In this document: positions 32,611 to 45,496 of the stretch, piece by piece
Position numbering within the stretch: the stretch's first letter is position 1
Layout of the letters: every line of letters begins with the position of its first letter
Assembly (NCBI GenBank): GCA_007751475.1
Contig: CP036434.1
Location: forward strand, 3,100,001 to 3,164,000
Length of the DNA stretch: 64,000 nt
Origin: Saltatorellus ferox
Lineage (GTDB): Bacteria; Planctomycetota; UBA1135; GCA-002686595
Reading direction: 5' to 3'
Made by a program: the position numbers and the translations under genes
The notes under the pieces: model-generated
What the model was told of the DNA's origin: nothing
Databases searched by the model: none
Seen by the model: the letters and a program-made list of their open reading frames with translations, nothing else

Positions 32611-35145
32611 TCAGTACGTCAGGCGCGGGTTGAGGAACTTGGTCTTCCCCCAGCAGGTCAGACCGATCTGCCCCGCTACGGCGGAAGCTGCCTGTTCGAT
32701 CGAGGCGAGTTCCTTGTCGTCGGCGTAGAACTTCGTGGCGTGGGGACCCACTTCGATCGACATCGTCACCTTGCCGTCCTTGACCCGCGGACCCCGCTTG
32801 AAGGCGTCCATGTCCAGCTTCGGCGCCCCGGTCTCACGGTCGAACTCCAGGAAGCCGAACGTCCCGGAGTTCCCCAGCATCACGAATGACCGATTGCCCG
32901 ACGGTCCGCCGGCGAAGGTGATCCCCGGCAGCGTCATGGACTCAGGGTCGGCGACCTCGACGTCGACGTCGAAGCGGAAGGTGCTGCGCGGCGGCTTGAT
33001 CAACGTGGCTTCGGCCGCGCGGTCCTCGGGATGGATGATGGTTCTGTCGGTGCCGTCTTCCTCGGCCTCCCACTCGCCCCCGGAGGTGCTCCACCCCTGG
33101 AGATCCTTGACCGGAAGTCGATAGGTGCGGCGCACGTCGACGCTGGCGCTGTCACGGATCTCAGCTGCTTTGGCGCTGAGATGGCCGTCACCGCCGACCA
33201 GTTCGGTGGCCATCGCGATGGCCTGGAGCCCGACCCGCGGATAGCCGGCCTCGACCCAGGCGTCCGCCTCTTGAAGGGTGTTCTGGACGAACGTATCGAC
33301 GCCGTCCGACAGCTTCTTGCCGATCGAAGAGTCGACGTTGACGAGTCCGGCAAGCGCCGCTTCGAGGGCCTCGGCCGCCGTCCCGTCGTAGCCCCGCAGA
33401 GGCGCCTCCATGTCATCGGCTCCCCGCGCCACCATCGCGAGCTGGCGATAGGTGAAGAGGGCGGCGTCCTTGTTGTCGGTCTCCAGGTACGACTCGGCCA
33501 GAAGCTTCAGCGCGGTCGGATCTTCCGCGCGCTTGCGAAGCGCCCAGCGAAGGCTCTGGATGGCATAGCCAGGCTGTTTGTCCGCGATCTCGCGCTGTGC
33601 CTGCGCGATCAGCTTGTCCGCCTGATCGGGGCCCCCGAACTGACGACGCGCCAGCTCGGCGATCCAATCGATCCAGAGGTTCTCGAAGTCTTCGAACGTC
33701 TTGATCCCTTCGATCTCCGGTTGTTCGATGAAGTACACCACGAAGCGCTTGAGCGGGTTGTCGCCGCCCGTCTTGTAGTAGGACTTCATGAACTCCTTGT
33801 AGATGGGCGCATAGACGCGCTCGGAGTTCTCGTTCTCGTAGTTCAGGCAGAAGTACACGATTCCCCAGCCGAAGGGGTAGTACTCGCCGGGGTACGAGCC
33901 TGGCGCCATGTAGCTGACGACTGCTTTCAGGCCCGGGGATCTCGGGGCTGGCGTGTATCTGCCGGACTTCCCGACGGCCTCGCTGCCCTCGCTCTTCTCC
34001 CAGAGGTCATCGATCCCGAGGTAGTAGACGAGGCTGCTCAGTCGCGAACGTGGAATCCGGTTCGTCTCGACGACGCCGCCGGTCAAGAGCGCGGCACCTT
34101 CGAAGTAGCTTGCGGTTCCTTCGTTCAGCCACGTCGGGATCGGGTTCTTCCAGACGGCGCGCGTGAACTGGTGCGAGGCTTCGTGATAGAGCGTCGTCCA
34201 GAGATCCTCGATCGTCTTGGACGAGCCACCCGGCTCGGTCCGCGGATCGTAGGTGCTCACGCTGTTCTCGTCGGGCCGGAAGAAGCCCTTGACGTTCGGG
34301 CTGACGCCGTCGTTGAAGCCGTCGAATTCCTCGCGCGTCTTCCAGACCCGCACCTCGCAGCGGCGCATCGTGCCGCCGCGCTCCTTGTATTCGAAGATCT
34401 GTCGATAGAACTGGTTCATCTGCTCCATCGCGCTGAGCATCTGCTCGGCGATCTCGATCCCCATGTCCGTCAGCACCGTGTAGTTCTTGCCCTTGAGCTC
34501 GTGCTTGCTGGACCAGTCGGAGTGAGTCCTGTTGAGGCGCTGAATCTCCTCGTCGCTCCTGCGGCCCTTGACGTCGACCTTGATGGGGACCCCTGAGTTG
34601 AGCATCGCCTCGATGGCGTCGCTCTTCTTGAAGAGCTTCTCGAGGATGGAAATCGCCTGGCGCTCGTACGGGGAGCCCACGAGGGAGCCCAGCAGGTCGG
34701 CCGCGTTGGCGTAGTACTTCTTGCCGGAGCAGGCGCGGGCGAAGTCGAAGAGGTCCTTGGAGTAGTCGTCCACCGACTTTCCGAGCATGGGGACCTCGAT
34801 CCCGATCTCGTCGCGGATCGCGCGCACCTTCTTCTCCGTGTCCCGGGCGGCGTCGGTTCCCTCGGCGGCGATGCGAGCGAGTTCCGCGTACCAGAGCGCC
34901 TGGTCGTCCTCCGCCTCAGCGAACGCCGCCTCGGAAGCCGCGAGCAGGACGGCGGGATCGTCAGGGTGCAGCTCCAGCTGCACCTGGGCAGCTTTCAGGT
35001 CCCCGTCGTCCTGCGAGATTGCGGCGTGGGCGGGGGCTCCGGAGAGCATGGCCATCCCCGCTGCGACGGGGAGCCCCAGGAAGAAGAGGGCGGCCGCGCC
35101 CGTGCGGGCTGCTGGAGGGCACAGGGGTCGTGTGGGTCGTGTCAT
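32611..35145 (-). CDS. Secreted DUF1570 gluzincin-like protein with C-terminal LamG-like domain
   Basis: The ATG at 35145 opens a signal peptide (TGAAALFFLGLPVAAGMAML, cleavage near AHAA). Residues 321-325 are HEASH in TTLYHEASHQFTRAVW, and WLNEGTA at 339-345 supplies a Glu 17 residues later: the HExxH...E zinc arrangement of DUF1570 proteins. Helical, TPR-like stretches flank it (about 60-160 and 540-650). The last ~150 residues (STFRFDVDVEVADPESMTLP, FVMLGNSGTFGFLEFDRE) look like the beta-sandwich of DUF1080/LamG domains. Predicted extracytoplasmic peptidase of 844 residues; target unknown. An intrinsic terminator follows. Confidence 0.83.
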   Translation of the reverse strand: MTRPTRPLCPPAARTGAAALFFLGLPVAAGMAMLSGAPAHAAISQDDGDLKAAQVQLELHPDDPAVLLAASEAAFAEAEDDQALWYAELARIAAEGTDAARDTEKKVRAIRDEIGIEVPMLGKSVDDYSKDLFDFARACSGKKYYANAADLLGSLVGSPYERQAISILEKLFKKSDAIEAMLNSGVPIKVDVKGRRSDEEIQRLNRTHSDWSSKHELKGKNYTVLTDMGIEIAEQMLSAMEQMNQFYRQIFEYKERGGTMRRCEVRVWKTREEFDGFNDGVSPNVKGFFRPDENSVSTYDPRTEPGGSSKTIEDLWTTLYHEASHQFTRAVWKNPIPTWLNEGTASYFEGAALLTGGVVETNRIPRSRLSSLVYYLGIDDLWEKSEGSEAVGKSGRYTPAPRSPGLKAVVSYMAPGSYPGEYYPFGWGIVYFCLNYENENSERVYAPIYKEFMKSYYKTGGDNPLKRFVVYFIEQPEIEGIKTFEDFENLWIDWIAELARRQFGGPDQADKLIAQAQREIADKQPGYAIQSLRWALRKRAEDPTALKLLAESYLETDNKDAALFTYRQLAMVARGADDMEAPLRGYDGTAAEALEAALAGLVNVDSSIGKKLSDGVDTFVQNTLQEADAWVEAGYPRVGLQAIAMATELVGGDGHLSAKAAEIRDSASVDVRRTYRLPVKDLQGWSTSGGEWEAEEDGTDRTIIHPEDRAAEATLIKPPRSTFRFDVDVEVADPESMTLPGITFAGGPSGNRSFVMLGNSGTFGFLEFDRETGAPKLDMDAFKRGPRVKDGKVTMSIEVGPHATKFYADDKELASIEQAASAVAGQIGLTCWGKTKFLNPRLTY

Positions 35146-35227
35146 GGGACAGTTTTCAGTGGCAGTGAAAGGCGACAGTGGCCGTGAAAAGGCGAGCTTG
35201 CGGGACATGGCTCGAGTCGCAGGGGAA

Positions 35228-36055
35228 TCAGGTCGTGCGAGCTCGGGCCTGGACGAAAGAGTAGAAGAAGACGGCGTCGGGGTTCCGGCCGACCTCTTTG
35301 AGCTCAGCCTGCATCCCTTCGATGGTCTCGTCGTCGACCTTGCCTGCGGCGCTGAGTCCCTCGCAGCCGGAGAGGAGGAGGTCCGACCAGAACTGCAGAA
35401 ATTCGGCGCGCTCGGCCGGTCTACGGTTGTCGAGGTGGATGGTTCGAACATCCGTTTCGATTTGTGAGAAGCCGACGCGCTGCAGCAGGTTGCCCAATTT
35501 GGCGCCGACGAACGGGTCTCCGCCCAGTTCGAACTGGTGGTCGTTGAAGGCGGCCCAGTATTTCAGCGTAAAAGGGCTGTACGGCGACAGGAAGAAGGTC
35601 GCGTTCTGGACCTCGTTCACGACGATGGGGGACCCGGGTTTCAGGCACCGTCGCACCTCGGAGAGCACCCGCGCGGGGTCGTTGACGTGCTCCAGGATCC
35701 AGCACAGGAACGCCGCATCGAACGTCGAGGAGGCGAAGTCCAGGGAATTCGCGTCGCCGTGCGTCGCCTCGTAACGGCCCGTCAGCCACGGGAGCGTGGA
35801 GAGGTAGCGCCTGGCCGCCTCCAGGTTGGATTCCGATGCCTCGACGCTCGTCACGTGGAGATCCGGGAACGTCCGGAGGAGGATCTCCGTCTGGGCGCCG
35901 ACGCCGGATCCTACCTCCAAGAGGTTCCTGGATCGCTGAAACGGAAGCGCAACGTGAATCCGGTGCTCGATGATGCGGGCCTGCCGCCGGAGGCGCTGTT
36001 CCTCGCCTTCGCTGAAGCCGTGGAGGTAGCCGGAGGTGGTGGATCGGGTGGTCAT
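35228..36055 (-). CDS. Class I SAM-dependent methyltransferase
   Basis: The 275-residue protein has motif [17 protein letters not shown] near residue 46, an acidic residue at the end of strand 2 ([11 protein letters not shown]), motif II-like [20 protein letters not shown] and post-motif [12 protein letters not shown]. It is a Methyltransf_25/11-type enzyme. Substrate cannot be deduced: neighbours are a peptidase and, divergently, acs. TATCCT on the minus strand ~33 nt upstream of the ATG is a candidate -10. Confidence 0.88.
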   Translation of the reverse strand: MTTRSTTSGYLHGFSEGEEQRLRRQARIIEHRIHVALPFQRSRNLLEVGSGVGAQTEILLRTFPDLHVTSVEASESNLEAARRYLSTLPWLTGRYEATHGDANSLDFASSTFDAAFLCWILEHVNDPARVLSEVRRCLKPGSPIVVNEVQNATFFLSPYSPFTLKYWAAFNDHQFELGGDPFVGAKLGNLLQRVGFSQIETDVRTIHLDNRRPAERAEFLQFWSDLLLSGCEGLSAAGKVDDETIEGMQAELKEVGRNPDAVFFYSFVQARARTT

Positions 36056-36186
36056 GGGAGAGGGCGTGGGCGGTTCGGGGCGGCCCAGAGGATAACCGCG
36101 CCGAAGTGGACGAGCCCCATGGCGGTTCTTTTAGGATATCCCCCTCACTTGTCGCTCCCCCCGCAAGCCAGCCCGGCACGATCCAC

Positions 36187-38195
<2,009 letters not shown>

Positions 38196-38199
<4 letters not shown>

Positions 38200-41100
38200 G
38201 CCAGACACATCATCTCCATCGTGGGACCGTCGCCTGGGGGAGCGGCGCTCTACTGGCGTTTGGATCCCTGCTCGGCGGCGTTGCGGCCGGAGCTGGCGGG
38301 GTCCAGGACGGCCAGGCCCAGCAAGGCGAGGCCCAGCAAGGCCAGGTCCAGCAAGGCCAGGACCCTGGCGCGGAGGTCGCGGAAGAGAGGAGTCGCTCGA
38401 CGGTCCCGGTGGCCGCCTCGCGCAACCGCTCGCAGCTGATTCCGCCGGTGGAGTCGCTCCTGGCGGATTTCGACTGCTTGAGCTGCCACGCGCCGGAGTC
38501 CTCGATCCGTGCGAAGCTCGATCCGGCGGTTCCGCCCGTGCTGGACGGCGTCACGCTCCGCACGAATCCGCGATGGGTGACGGATTTCCTTCTCGACCCA
38601 CGCGCGACTCGACCGGGGACCACGCATCCCCACCAGCTGATCGCCATTCCGGAGAACGCCAGGGACTCGGTGGCCCTGGACCTGACTCACTTCCTTCAGT
38701 CCAGGAGCGGACCGAGGAAGGTGAGGATCCCGGTGGAGAGTTCGAGCATCGCTGCCCTGGAGACAGGGAGGAAGCTCTTCCACGAGGTCGGTTGCGCGGT
38801 GTGCCACGGGCCCCAGGAGAGCCTCGATGACCTGGGCTACTCGCTCGTGGATCTCACCCAGATGGAGCCGGCGACCGAGTCGGAAGCGGTGGACCAGCCC
38901 CTGCCGCCGGGCGTCCTCGAACCGAACTATCGGCGCATTCCCGCGGACCTCGCGCAGAAGGGGGGGCTTTCGGATCTCACGCGCTACCTGCTGGACCCGG
39001 TCGCCCAGCGCCCCGGCGGCTTCTGCCCGTCGATGTCGCTCCATCCGGTCGAGGCGCGCTCGATCGCTGCCTATCTCCTGCGCGAATCGGCCCAGCGGGT
39101 CGACGGTTCCTTCGAGCGCCGACCCGGCGTGTGGATGCAGGTCTTCGAGCCCCAGAAGGATGGAAGGGTCGGTTTCGAACTTCTGCGGCAGGGCGGAGTC
39201 ACGGGCGAGCGCGCCTCACGGGGATTCGAACTCGATGCGGATCTCCCCGATGACCGATTCGCTCTCCGGTTCAGTGGCTTGATCGACCTGGAAACAGCGG
39301 GCGATTACACGTTCCACGTGGCTTCGGACGATGGATCGAGGCTCTACATCGGAGGCGAGCTGCTGCTGGACAACGGGGGAGTTCACCCGGTGCGAGAGGC
39401 CTCTGGATCGATCACGCTCGAGGCTGGCCTGCACCCGATCGTCCTCGAGTACTTCGAAGCGGAGGGCGGGCAGGCGCTTAAGGTGGAGTGGGTTCGACCG
39501 GGCGCAACGGAGCGCGAGGCGATCCCCGCGACGGCTCTGTCGCACTGGCCTCTGGAGTACAAGGTGCTGTCCCGTGATGGTCTTCCCGCAGAAGACACGT
39601 CGCTCGTCATGGACCCCGTTCGCGCGGAGCGCGGTCGCGAGGCCTTCTCGAAGCTCGGTTGCGCCACCTGTCACGTCGGCGTCCTCGATTCCGGCGAGGC
39701 GCCACCGTCGTCAGCGCCCTCGCTCGCTCAGCTCCAGGGAACTCGTCCCGGCGTGCTGATCTGTCTCCGCGCCGGGCGTCGATTCAACTTCGAGCCGGAC
39801 ACCGTCGGTCTCTTGCTCTCGGCGTTCGTGGATCCCGACAGCATCGCGGTCGACGCGGCCGACCCGGTGCGGGCGGTCGAGCGTCACATGACGCGCCGGA
39901 ACTGCTACGGCTGCCACCGCCGCGATGGCGTCGGTGGGGTTCATCCGTCGCTGATGCCGCTCTTCACGGGCAACGAGGACGCGGAGCTCGGGGATCAGGG
40001 CCGTTTTCCGCCAACGCTCACCCAGGTGGGCCGGAAGCTTCGTCCCGCCGTGCTGCTCGCCGCCGTCAGCGGGATCGAGAAGGTGCGCCCTTACCTTCAC
40101 ACGCGCATGCCCATGATGGGGGTCGAGAACGTGGAGCGCCTCGCGGAGCAGCTCCAGGCCGCCGACCTTTCCGCCGCCTCCCTCGTTCAGACCAACGAGG
40201 AAGCCGGAGGTGACTTCAACTGCAGCGTGACGGACAAGGACGCGGGTCGCCGACTCGCCGGTGACCGCGGCGGCCTCGGGTGCGTTCAGTGCCATGGTTT
40301 CCTGGGGACGCGCAGTCTCGGCGTCCAGGCCGTCGACATGGGCGTCATGCACCGGCGACTGCGGTACGAGTGGTTCCACGATCTTCTACGCGATCCGAGC
40401 AGCGTGGATATGGCGTCGCGCATGGCGACGTTCTGGGTCGACGGGGAGAGCCCGATCCAGGACATCGCCGGTGGCGATATCGACGCGCAGATTCAGTCGC
40501 TCTGGTGCTGGTTGGGGGAGCGTCGGTCCATGGCGCCGCCGCCTGGGCTGGATACGGGACCGTGGGCGTACGAGGTCGATGCCTCGGAGAGCCTGCGTCT
40601 CGTTTCCGTGTTCATGGAGGGCGTATCGCCGAGCGTGCTCTGCGTGGGAACGCCCACGGGGGTTCACTTCGCGTTCGACGTGGAGAATGGCCGTCTGGCC
40701 AAGGCGTGGCGCGGTCGTTTCCTGAACGCCATGGGCACGTGGCAGGGGCGCGCTGGCGCTCTCGAGAAGCCCGGGTCCAGCGATGTCGTCGACCTCCTTC
40801 CAGGCTTCGCGATCTCGCCGATGGATCGCCTGAACGGAGAGTGGACCGAGCCGCGTGGCGAGCTGAATCCAGCGGGCCTGGTGACGCGCTCCCTGGGCCG
40901 GACGGTCGGCGAAGATGGCTCCGTCACCATGCGCTACACCGTCGGGGACCTGCGGGTGGCGGAGACGATTCGACCCGCGATGGTGGGAACTCAGATCTCC
41001 AGGCAGGCGGCCGCGGATGAGCACCTTGGACTGGAGCGTTCCTTCGAGGTGCGGATGCCGCGGAGCGGCGTGGGGCAGTCGATCGTGGCCCGCGTCGCTG

Positions 41101-41420
41101 TGGCGCGCACTTTCGAGCGAGCGGGCACCGGCAAGTGGCGCGTCAACGGAGGCGATTGGCCGCTCTACCAGCTGGATGCGGACAGCGTGCGCACGGCGAA
41201 GCTGGTCGAGCCCCAGTACGAGGAAGCGGCGGCATTCGGCAGCGGTGGGGCCGGTCGGCCCTCGGTCGATGCGCGCGTCCGCGGCGTGAGTCGGTCGGAT
41301 CAGCACAGCGATGGTCCGGGTCCGCGAATGATCGAACTTCGAATTCCCGTCTTGATGGCTCCCGCGAACGATGGTTCCGGGGATCTGGTTGGCACCTTCT
41401 CATGGAGCTTTGCGTGGTAG
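38196..41420 (+). CDS. Exported multiheme c-type cytochrome-like protein with PA14 domain
   Basis: The TTG at 38196 overlaps the acs stop codon (TTGA) and leads into a hydrophobic signal segment ([20 protein letters not shown]). Five CxxCH heme-attachment motifs are seen: CLSCH (residue 94), CAVCH (200), CATCH (489), CYGCH (570) and CVQCH (696). A PA14 carbohydrate-binding-like domain lies at about 310-450 ([33 protein letters not shown]). The last ~300 residues resemble the beta-rich PVC-type end domains. A glutamine/glycine 5-residue repeat (AQQGE) lies near residue 41. Periplasmic electron transfer with glycan contact is inferred; 1074 residues. Confidence 0.8.
38316..38360 (+). repeat. 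15-bp x3 tandem repeat encoding [15 protein letters not shown]
   Basis: Copies at 38316-38330, 38331-38345 and 38346-38360 differ by one or two bases. They sit just after the signal segment of the heme protein. The copy number could vary by slippage. Confidence 0.7.
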
Positions 41421-43036
41421 CGAACTCAGATTCCGCTTCGCGGTCGTCCTTCCTGGCCTCGTCCGTTTTCCGGCGGTCCGCTCCACGAAAGCTGGCCATC
41501 TGGTTTCCTTTCTCCCTGGCAGCCCTTGCCCTCGGTGCGAGTGCAGCCGCGCAAACGGCTGGCTCTGGCGGCGAGAACGCTCCCGGCGACACGCGCATGA
41601 AGCGCGTGCGAGAGGAGCTGTCTTACCCCGTCACGCAGCTCAAGATTCCCGCGGATATCACGCTGGAGGTGGGAGGACTTTGCGTCGTTCCGGGGCCCGC
41701 CGGACCCCGTGTCTTGGCCGCGACCCGACGCGGCGATGTCTGGGGGATCGATGGATTTGCCGGGCCGAAGCCAGCGGCGACCCCGGTCTTCACGCGCGTC
41801 GCCGAGGGCCTTCATGAGCCACTCGGCCTGTTGCCCGAACCCGACGGCTCCGTGGCCGTGGCCTGCCGGGGCCAGCTCGGGCGACTGGTGGACTCCGAAG
41901 GTGACGGTCTCTTCGAGACGCTGGATACGATCAGCGACTGGTGGGATATCAGCGGCAACTACCACGAGTACAACTTCGGCCCGACGCGTGGGATCGATGG
42001 CGCGTACTGGATCACCACGAACAAGCCGTTCGGGCCGCAGCCCTTCGGCGAAGTCGACTGGCGCGGATTCGCGCTGAAGGTCATGCCAGACGGCCGCGTG
42101 AAGCCCATGTGCGCAGGTCTGCGGTCCCCCGCCGGGGTCAACACATCTCCCTGGGGTGAGGTCTTCTATACGGACAACCAAGGGGAGTGGTGCGGTGCGA
42201 GCAAGCTCAGCCTGCTTCACCCGGGGAGCTACCACGGCCATCCCCACGGCATCGAATCGACCCGCAAGGCGGAGTGGACCTTCACGGAGCCCAAGGCGCT
42301 TCCGGAGGGAGAGCTGTACGCGACGATCGCGAGCTCGGGGGACTATCCGAAGTTCCAGATGCCTGCCGTCTGGTTTCCCTACGACAAGATTGGCCGCAGT
42401 CCGTCAGGGTTCGTCTGGGATGAGACCGGCGGCGCGTTCGGACCGTTCAGCGGCCAGATGTTCGTCGGGGATCAGTACGAAGCGGCCGTGTTCCGCGTGG
42501 ACCTCGAGCGAGTTCGCGGCCACTGGCAGGGCGCTTGCTTCCGGTTCCGCGACGGGCTGGCCTCGGGCGTGATCCGGCTGGCCTTCACGCCGAGCGGGGC
42601 TCTCCTCGTGGGGGAGTCCGATCGGGGATGGGGTTCCAAGGGACCGATCACCGAAGGAATGCAGAGGATCGACTTCTCGGGCACGGTGCCCTTCGAGGCG
42701 TTGAGCGTTCGGCTCACTCCTGATGGGTCTGGCTTTCGGATTCGCTTCACGCACAGGGCCGAGCCCGAGTCGTGCGCGAACGTCCTGAGCTATTCGCTGG
42801 AGAGCTACACGTACGAGGCGTCCGAGAAGTACGGCAGCGACGAACTGGATCGGCGCCAACTCGAGGTCACCGGTGCCACGCCGCACGAGGACGGGCTGGG
42901 TGTTGACCTCGCCGTCAGCGGGCTACGCGAGGGCTACGTGCACGAGCTCGGGATGGCTGGCGTGAAGAGCGCCAACGACGGCTTCCCGCTCCTGCATGCG
43001 ACGGCGTACTACACGCTGATCCGCACGGCCCAATAG
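41402..43036 (+). CDS. Exported beta-propeller protein (planctomycete membrane-bound-dehydrogenase-like type)
   Basis: The product carries a signal peptide (LAIWFPFSLAALALGASAAA, then QTAGSGG). The start is uncertain: ATG 41402 overlaps the upstream stop by 19 nt, GTG 41414 by 7 nt. The mature ~490 residues form propeller repeats with VLAATRRGDVWGIDGFAG, LLPEPDGSVAVACRGQL, CAGLRSPAGVNTSPWGEVFY and GQMFVGDQYEAAVFRVDL, the style of the large PVC dehydrogenase/heme-domain proteins (PQQ-like beta-propellers). Overlapping genes with the multiheme protein suggest a complex in which the propeller oxidises a substrate and passes electrons to the hemes (inference). Confidence 0.78.
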   Translation: MELCVVANSDSASRSSFLASSVFRRSAPRKLAIWFPFSLAALALGASAAAQTAGSGGENAPGDTRMKRVREELSYPVTQLKIPADITLEVGGLCVVPGPAGPRVLAATRRGDVWGIDGFAGPKPAATPVFTRVAEGLHEPLGLLPEPDGSVAVACRGQLGRLVDSEGDGLFETLDTISDWWDISGNYHEYNFGPTRGIDGAYWITTNKPFGPQPFGEVDWRGFALKVMPDGRVKPMCAGLRSPAGVNTSPWGEVFYTDNQGEWCGASKLSLLHPGSYHGHPHGIESTRKAEWTFTEPKALPEGELYATIASSGDYPKFQMPAVWFPYDKIGRSPSGFVWDETGGAFGPFSGQMFVGDQYEAAVFRVDLERVRGHWQGACFRFRDGLASGVIRLAFTPSGALLVGESDRGWGSKGPITEGMQRIDFSGTVPFEALSVRLTPDGSGFRIRFTHRAEPESCANVLSYSLESYTYEASEKYGSDELDRRQLEVTGATPHEDGLGVDLAVSGLREGYVHELGMAGVKSANDGFPLLHATAYYTLIRTAQ

Positions 43037-43042
43037 AGGCTT

Positions 43043-44269
43043 CTAGCCAGCCCGGCGCTCGGCCGAGCCCTCGAGTTCGTCGCGGTGGCGCGCTGTCTCC
43101 AGGAGCAGTCGCGTCACGTTGTAGCGCACGCGTGCTCGGGGTTCGCCTTCGAGTCCTTCGCGGAACGTGAAGCGACAGCCTCCCAGGTCGAACAGGCGGT
43201 AGAAGATGTTCTGGATCTGATACTGAAGCGCCTGGGCCAGCGCGTCCTCGCCGACCACTTCGCCGCGTCGGAGAGCGTCGCCGAGCCGCTCTGCGTCGCT
43301 CTTGCCAGCGAGCAAGCGCTCGAGCTTGGACTCCGTCAGGTGACCGAGCTTGACGAGAACCTCGCCGAGGCGATGGCCATCCGGTGAGCTGGAGCTTCCT
43401 GCATGGATGAGTTCGCCGCGCAGGTACTCGAGCGTGAACTGCTCGTGGCGCGCGTCGATCGTGAGGACGCCCGTCTTGCCCTGAAGCTGGAAGAAACCGA
43501 TCAGCTCGGGGATCGAGAGTGCGTCCGTGTTGCCGATGAACTCGGGGGCAGCGAAAGGCTTGGGGGCCGTCTCCAGGTCGGGCAGGATCTCGTCGTCTCC
43601 GAACGCCGCCGTGAGCGCGCGCTGGATCTCATCGACACGGTGCTGGACCCAGACGCTGGAGCCGCCTTCCTCATCGCTGCGACCACCTTGGGCCTTCGAG
43701 TCGGAAGCGCTTGCGAGAGTCGATCTCCTGGCGACTGCGTGCTGCGAACCGCTCTCCTGGAGGTGCTCCTCCTCCGCGGGGTCCGCCTGGGATTCCCGCT
43801 GGGCATCGGCCTTCTTTCGCCTGGCCTTGCTCTTCTGACTCCAGTGATGAGACACCCGGTCTGACTTCCGTCGTCCCGCGCTCGGGGCTCCCCGCCGGTT
43901 TCCGTTCGCGGAGGTGGTGGTGGCGTCGTCCTGGGTCGACTGGGCGGCCGACTCGGTTTCACCTTCGCCGCGCGTCCGGGACCGAATGTCCTTCAGCGCC
44001 TTGTAGATATCCGAGGAGTAGAACCCCGTGATCTTCAGGGAACTCGCGGGCGTCGAGGCGAAGCCCCAGGTGGGCGTGCCCAGCGCTTCGAGCGCCAGTT
44101 CCAGGTGGTTCTTCGCCCTCAGCAGCGATCCCTGGGCGGGCCTGTCCGGCGGAGCCATACCGCCCGTTTCGGCGACGCTACGAATGGATTCGAGCTGTCG
44201 GAGTCGCGTCTTGATGTCTGCGACTCGACTGAGCAGTTCGATGATTTCCTTTGCCTCGGGGTCCTGCAT
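43043..44269 (-). CDS. DUF4388-domain regulatory protein
   Basis: The 408-residue protein is built of an N-terminal helical segment (IIELLSRVADIKTRLRQLES), a long low-complexity polar linker (about 100-230), and a DUF4388 domain at about 245-320 (LSIPELIGFFQLQGKTGVLT, EYLRGELIHAGSSSSPDGHR), followed by a small helical bundle (LGEVLVKLGHLTESKLERLL) of the type seen in secretion-ATPase N-termini. DUF4388 proteins occur in signal transduction of motility and development in delta-proteobacteria and PVC phyla. No signal peptide. It converges with the propeller gene (6 bp between stops). Confidence 0.8.
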   Translation of the reverse strand: MQDPEAKEIIELLSRVADIKTRLRQLESIRSVAETGGMAPPDRPAQGSLLRAKNHLELALEALGTPTWGFASTPASSLKITGFYSSDIYKALKDIRSRTRGEGETESAAQSTQDDATTTSANGNRRGAPSAGRRKSDRVSHHWSQKSKARRKKADAQRESQADPAEEEHLQESGSQHAVARRSTLASASDSKAQGGRSDEEGGSSVWVQHRVDEIQRALTAAFGDDEILPDLETAPKPFAAPEFIGNTDALSIPELIGFFQLQGKTGVLTIDARHEQFTLEYLRGELIHAGSSSSPDGHRLGEVLVKLGHLTESKLERLLAGKSDAERLGDALRRGEVVGEDALAQALQYQIQNIFYRLFDLGGCRFTFREGLEGEPRARVRYNVTRLLLETARHRDELEGSAERRAG

Positions 44270-44420
44270 GGGGGAGCGCGGTGGGGCGCTTGCACAGGGA
44301 TCGGCGTAGGATGACGGTGTTCTGGAGGGAAGGTCACGAAAGAGAAGGGAGAAGCTTTTTCCGCCCCCTGGCGAAATGACCTGAATCTTCTCGCTGGACG
44401 TCGCCCGAGGGCTGAGAGAC

Positions 44421-45398
44421 TTAAATCCCGAGGTTCTCGGTGTGGCCGGTCGCCGATCGATCCTCGCGCCACCAGTCGTCCTTCGTGATGTCCTTGACGC
44501 CCTGGGAATAGTGGCGCGGCTCCCACTTCAGCTCTTCGCGCGCCGCCGTGATGTCGTGGTCATGGTGCAAGGAGAAGTAGCCCGCGCCCCGCCGCTCCTT
44601 GGTGACGTCCCGGAACAGGCCCTTGAAGAGAATCGCCCGCTCGACCCAGCGCCTGGGGATATTACGGCGCTTCACGCCTCCACCCGTCGCGGCGATCGTG
44701 AGGTCGACGAAATCGTTGAAGGAAATACCCTCCGGGCCCGCGATCTCGAAGATGCGGAAGTCCTCGCGCCCGCGGTCATAAGTGAAGCAACGCACGATGG
44801 CCTCGACGACGTCGTCCACGTGGACCGGGTTCAGCTTCGAGAGTCCCTCGTGGTAGACCCAGAATGATCCCTTCTTGGCGCCGCACTTCCGGAGGAGCGG
44901 AGCCGTATGTCGGTAGTCGCCGCGGCCGTAGACGAGCGTTGGTCGGAACGACGCCCAGCGCAGGCTGGAGCCACGAACGATCTTCTCCTGGACGCGCTTC
45001 GAATCGCGGTAGTAGCTGTAGACGGGAACCCCGATCACGGCGGACGAAACGTTGATGAACTGGAAGTTCTCGGCCGCGTTCTCCTCGGCGTCCGCCACGA
45101 GGTGCTCGGTCCCCGCCACGTTGACCGCCTGCATGATCTCGTCCCCGAGGTGGTCGTGGGCGCTTGCCAGGTGGACGAGGAAGTCCGCGCCCTTCAGGAA
45201 CCCGGAAACGCTTTCCTTCTGGGTGAGATCCCCTTCGTGGAACTGCAAACGCTCGGCAGCGCCGGGGAAGTTCTGGTCGATCAGCGCCTGGCTCCTCCCC
45301 TTCCTCACGAAGGCACGTACCGTATGGCCGTCGGCCAGAAGCCGCTTGACGATGTACTGACCGATGAAGCCGGTCGATCCTGTGACAGAGATGAGCAT
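44421..45398 (-). CDS. NAD-dependent epimerase/dehydratase (extended SDR)
   Basis: The start at MLISVTGSTGFIGQYIVKRL is chosen over an upstream in-frame ATG because it begins with the nucleotide-binding GSTGFIG motif at residues 7-13. YYRDSK provides the catalytic YxxxK, with Ser of NVSSAV as third member. The architecture (INVSSAVIGV, RPTLVYGRGDYRHTAPLLR, HVDDVVEAI) matches the extended SDR/atypical epimerase group acting on NDP-sugars or sterol/flavonol-like substrates. TAGTCT at 45434-45439 (minus) is a candidate -10. Divergent from the phosphorylase-like gene with 98 bp between starts. Confidence 0.88.
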   Translation of the reverse strand: MLISVTGSTGFIGQYIVKRLLADGHTVRAFVRKGRSQALIDQNFPGAAERLQFHEGDLTQKESVSGFLKGADFLVHLASAHDHLGDEIMQAVNVAGTEHLVADAEENAAENFQFINVSSAVIGVPVYSYYRDSKRVQEKIVRGSSLRWASFRPTLVYGRGDYRHTAPLLRKCGAKKGSFWVYHEGLSKLNPVHVDDVVEAIVRCFTYDRGREDFRIFEIAGPEGISFNDFVDLTIAATGGGVKRRNIPRRWVERAILFKGLFRDVTKERRGAGYFSLHHDHDITAAREELKWEPRHYSQGVKDITKDDWWREDRSATGHTENLGI

Positions 45399-45433
45399 TG
45401 AGTTGGGCGGTTCGGGGCGTCGCGGACGCCGAA

Positions 45434-45439
45434 AGACTA
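45434..45439 (-). promoter_or_regulatory. Putative -10 box (TAGTCT) of the SDR gene
   Basis: On the minus strand TAGTCT lies ~36 nt before the start, matching the TANNCT consensus seen at other starts. Confidence 0.3.
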
Positions 45440-45496
45440 CCCTCTCGGCGGCCCCAGGCTGCATCCGTATCGATCAGAGCCGAGGAGCTCCTCCCC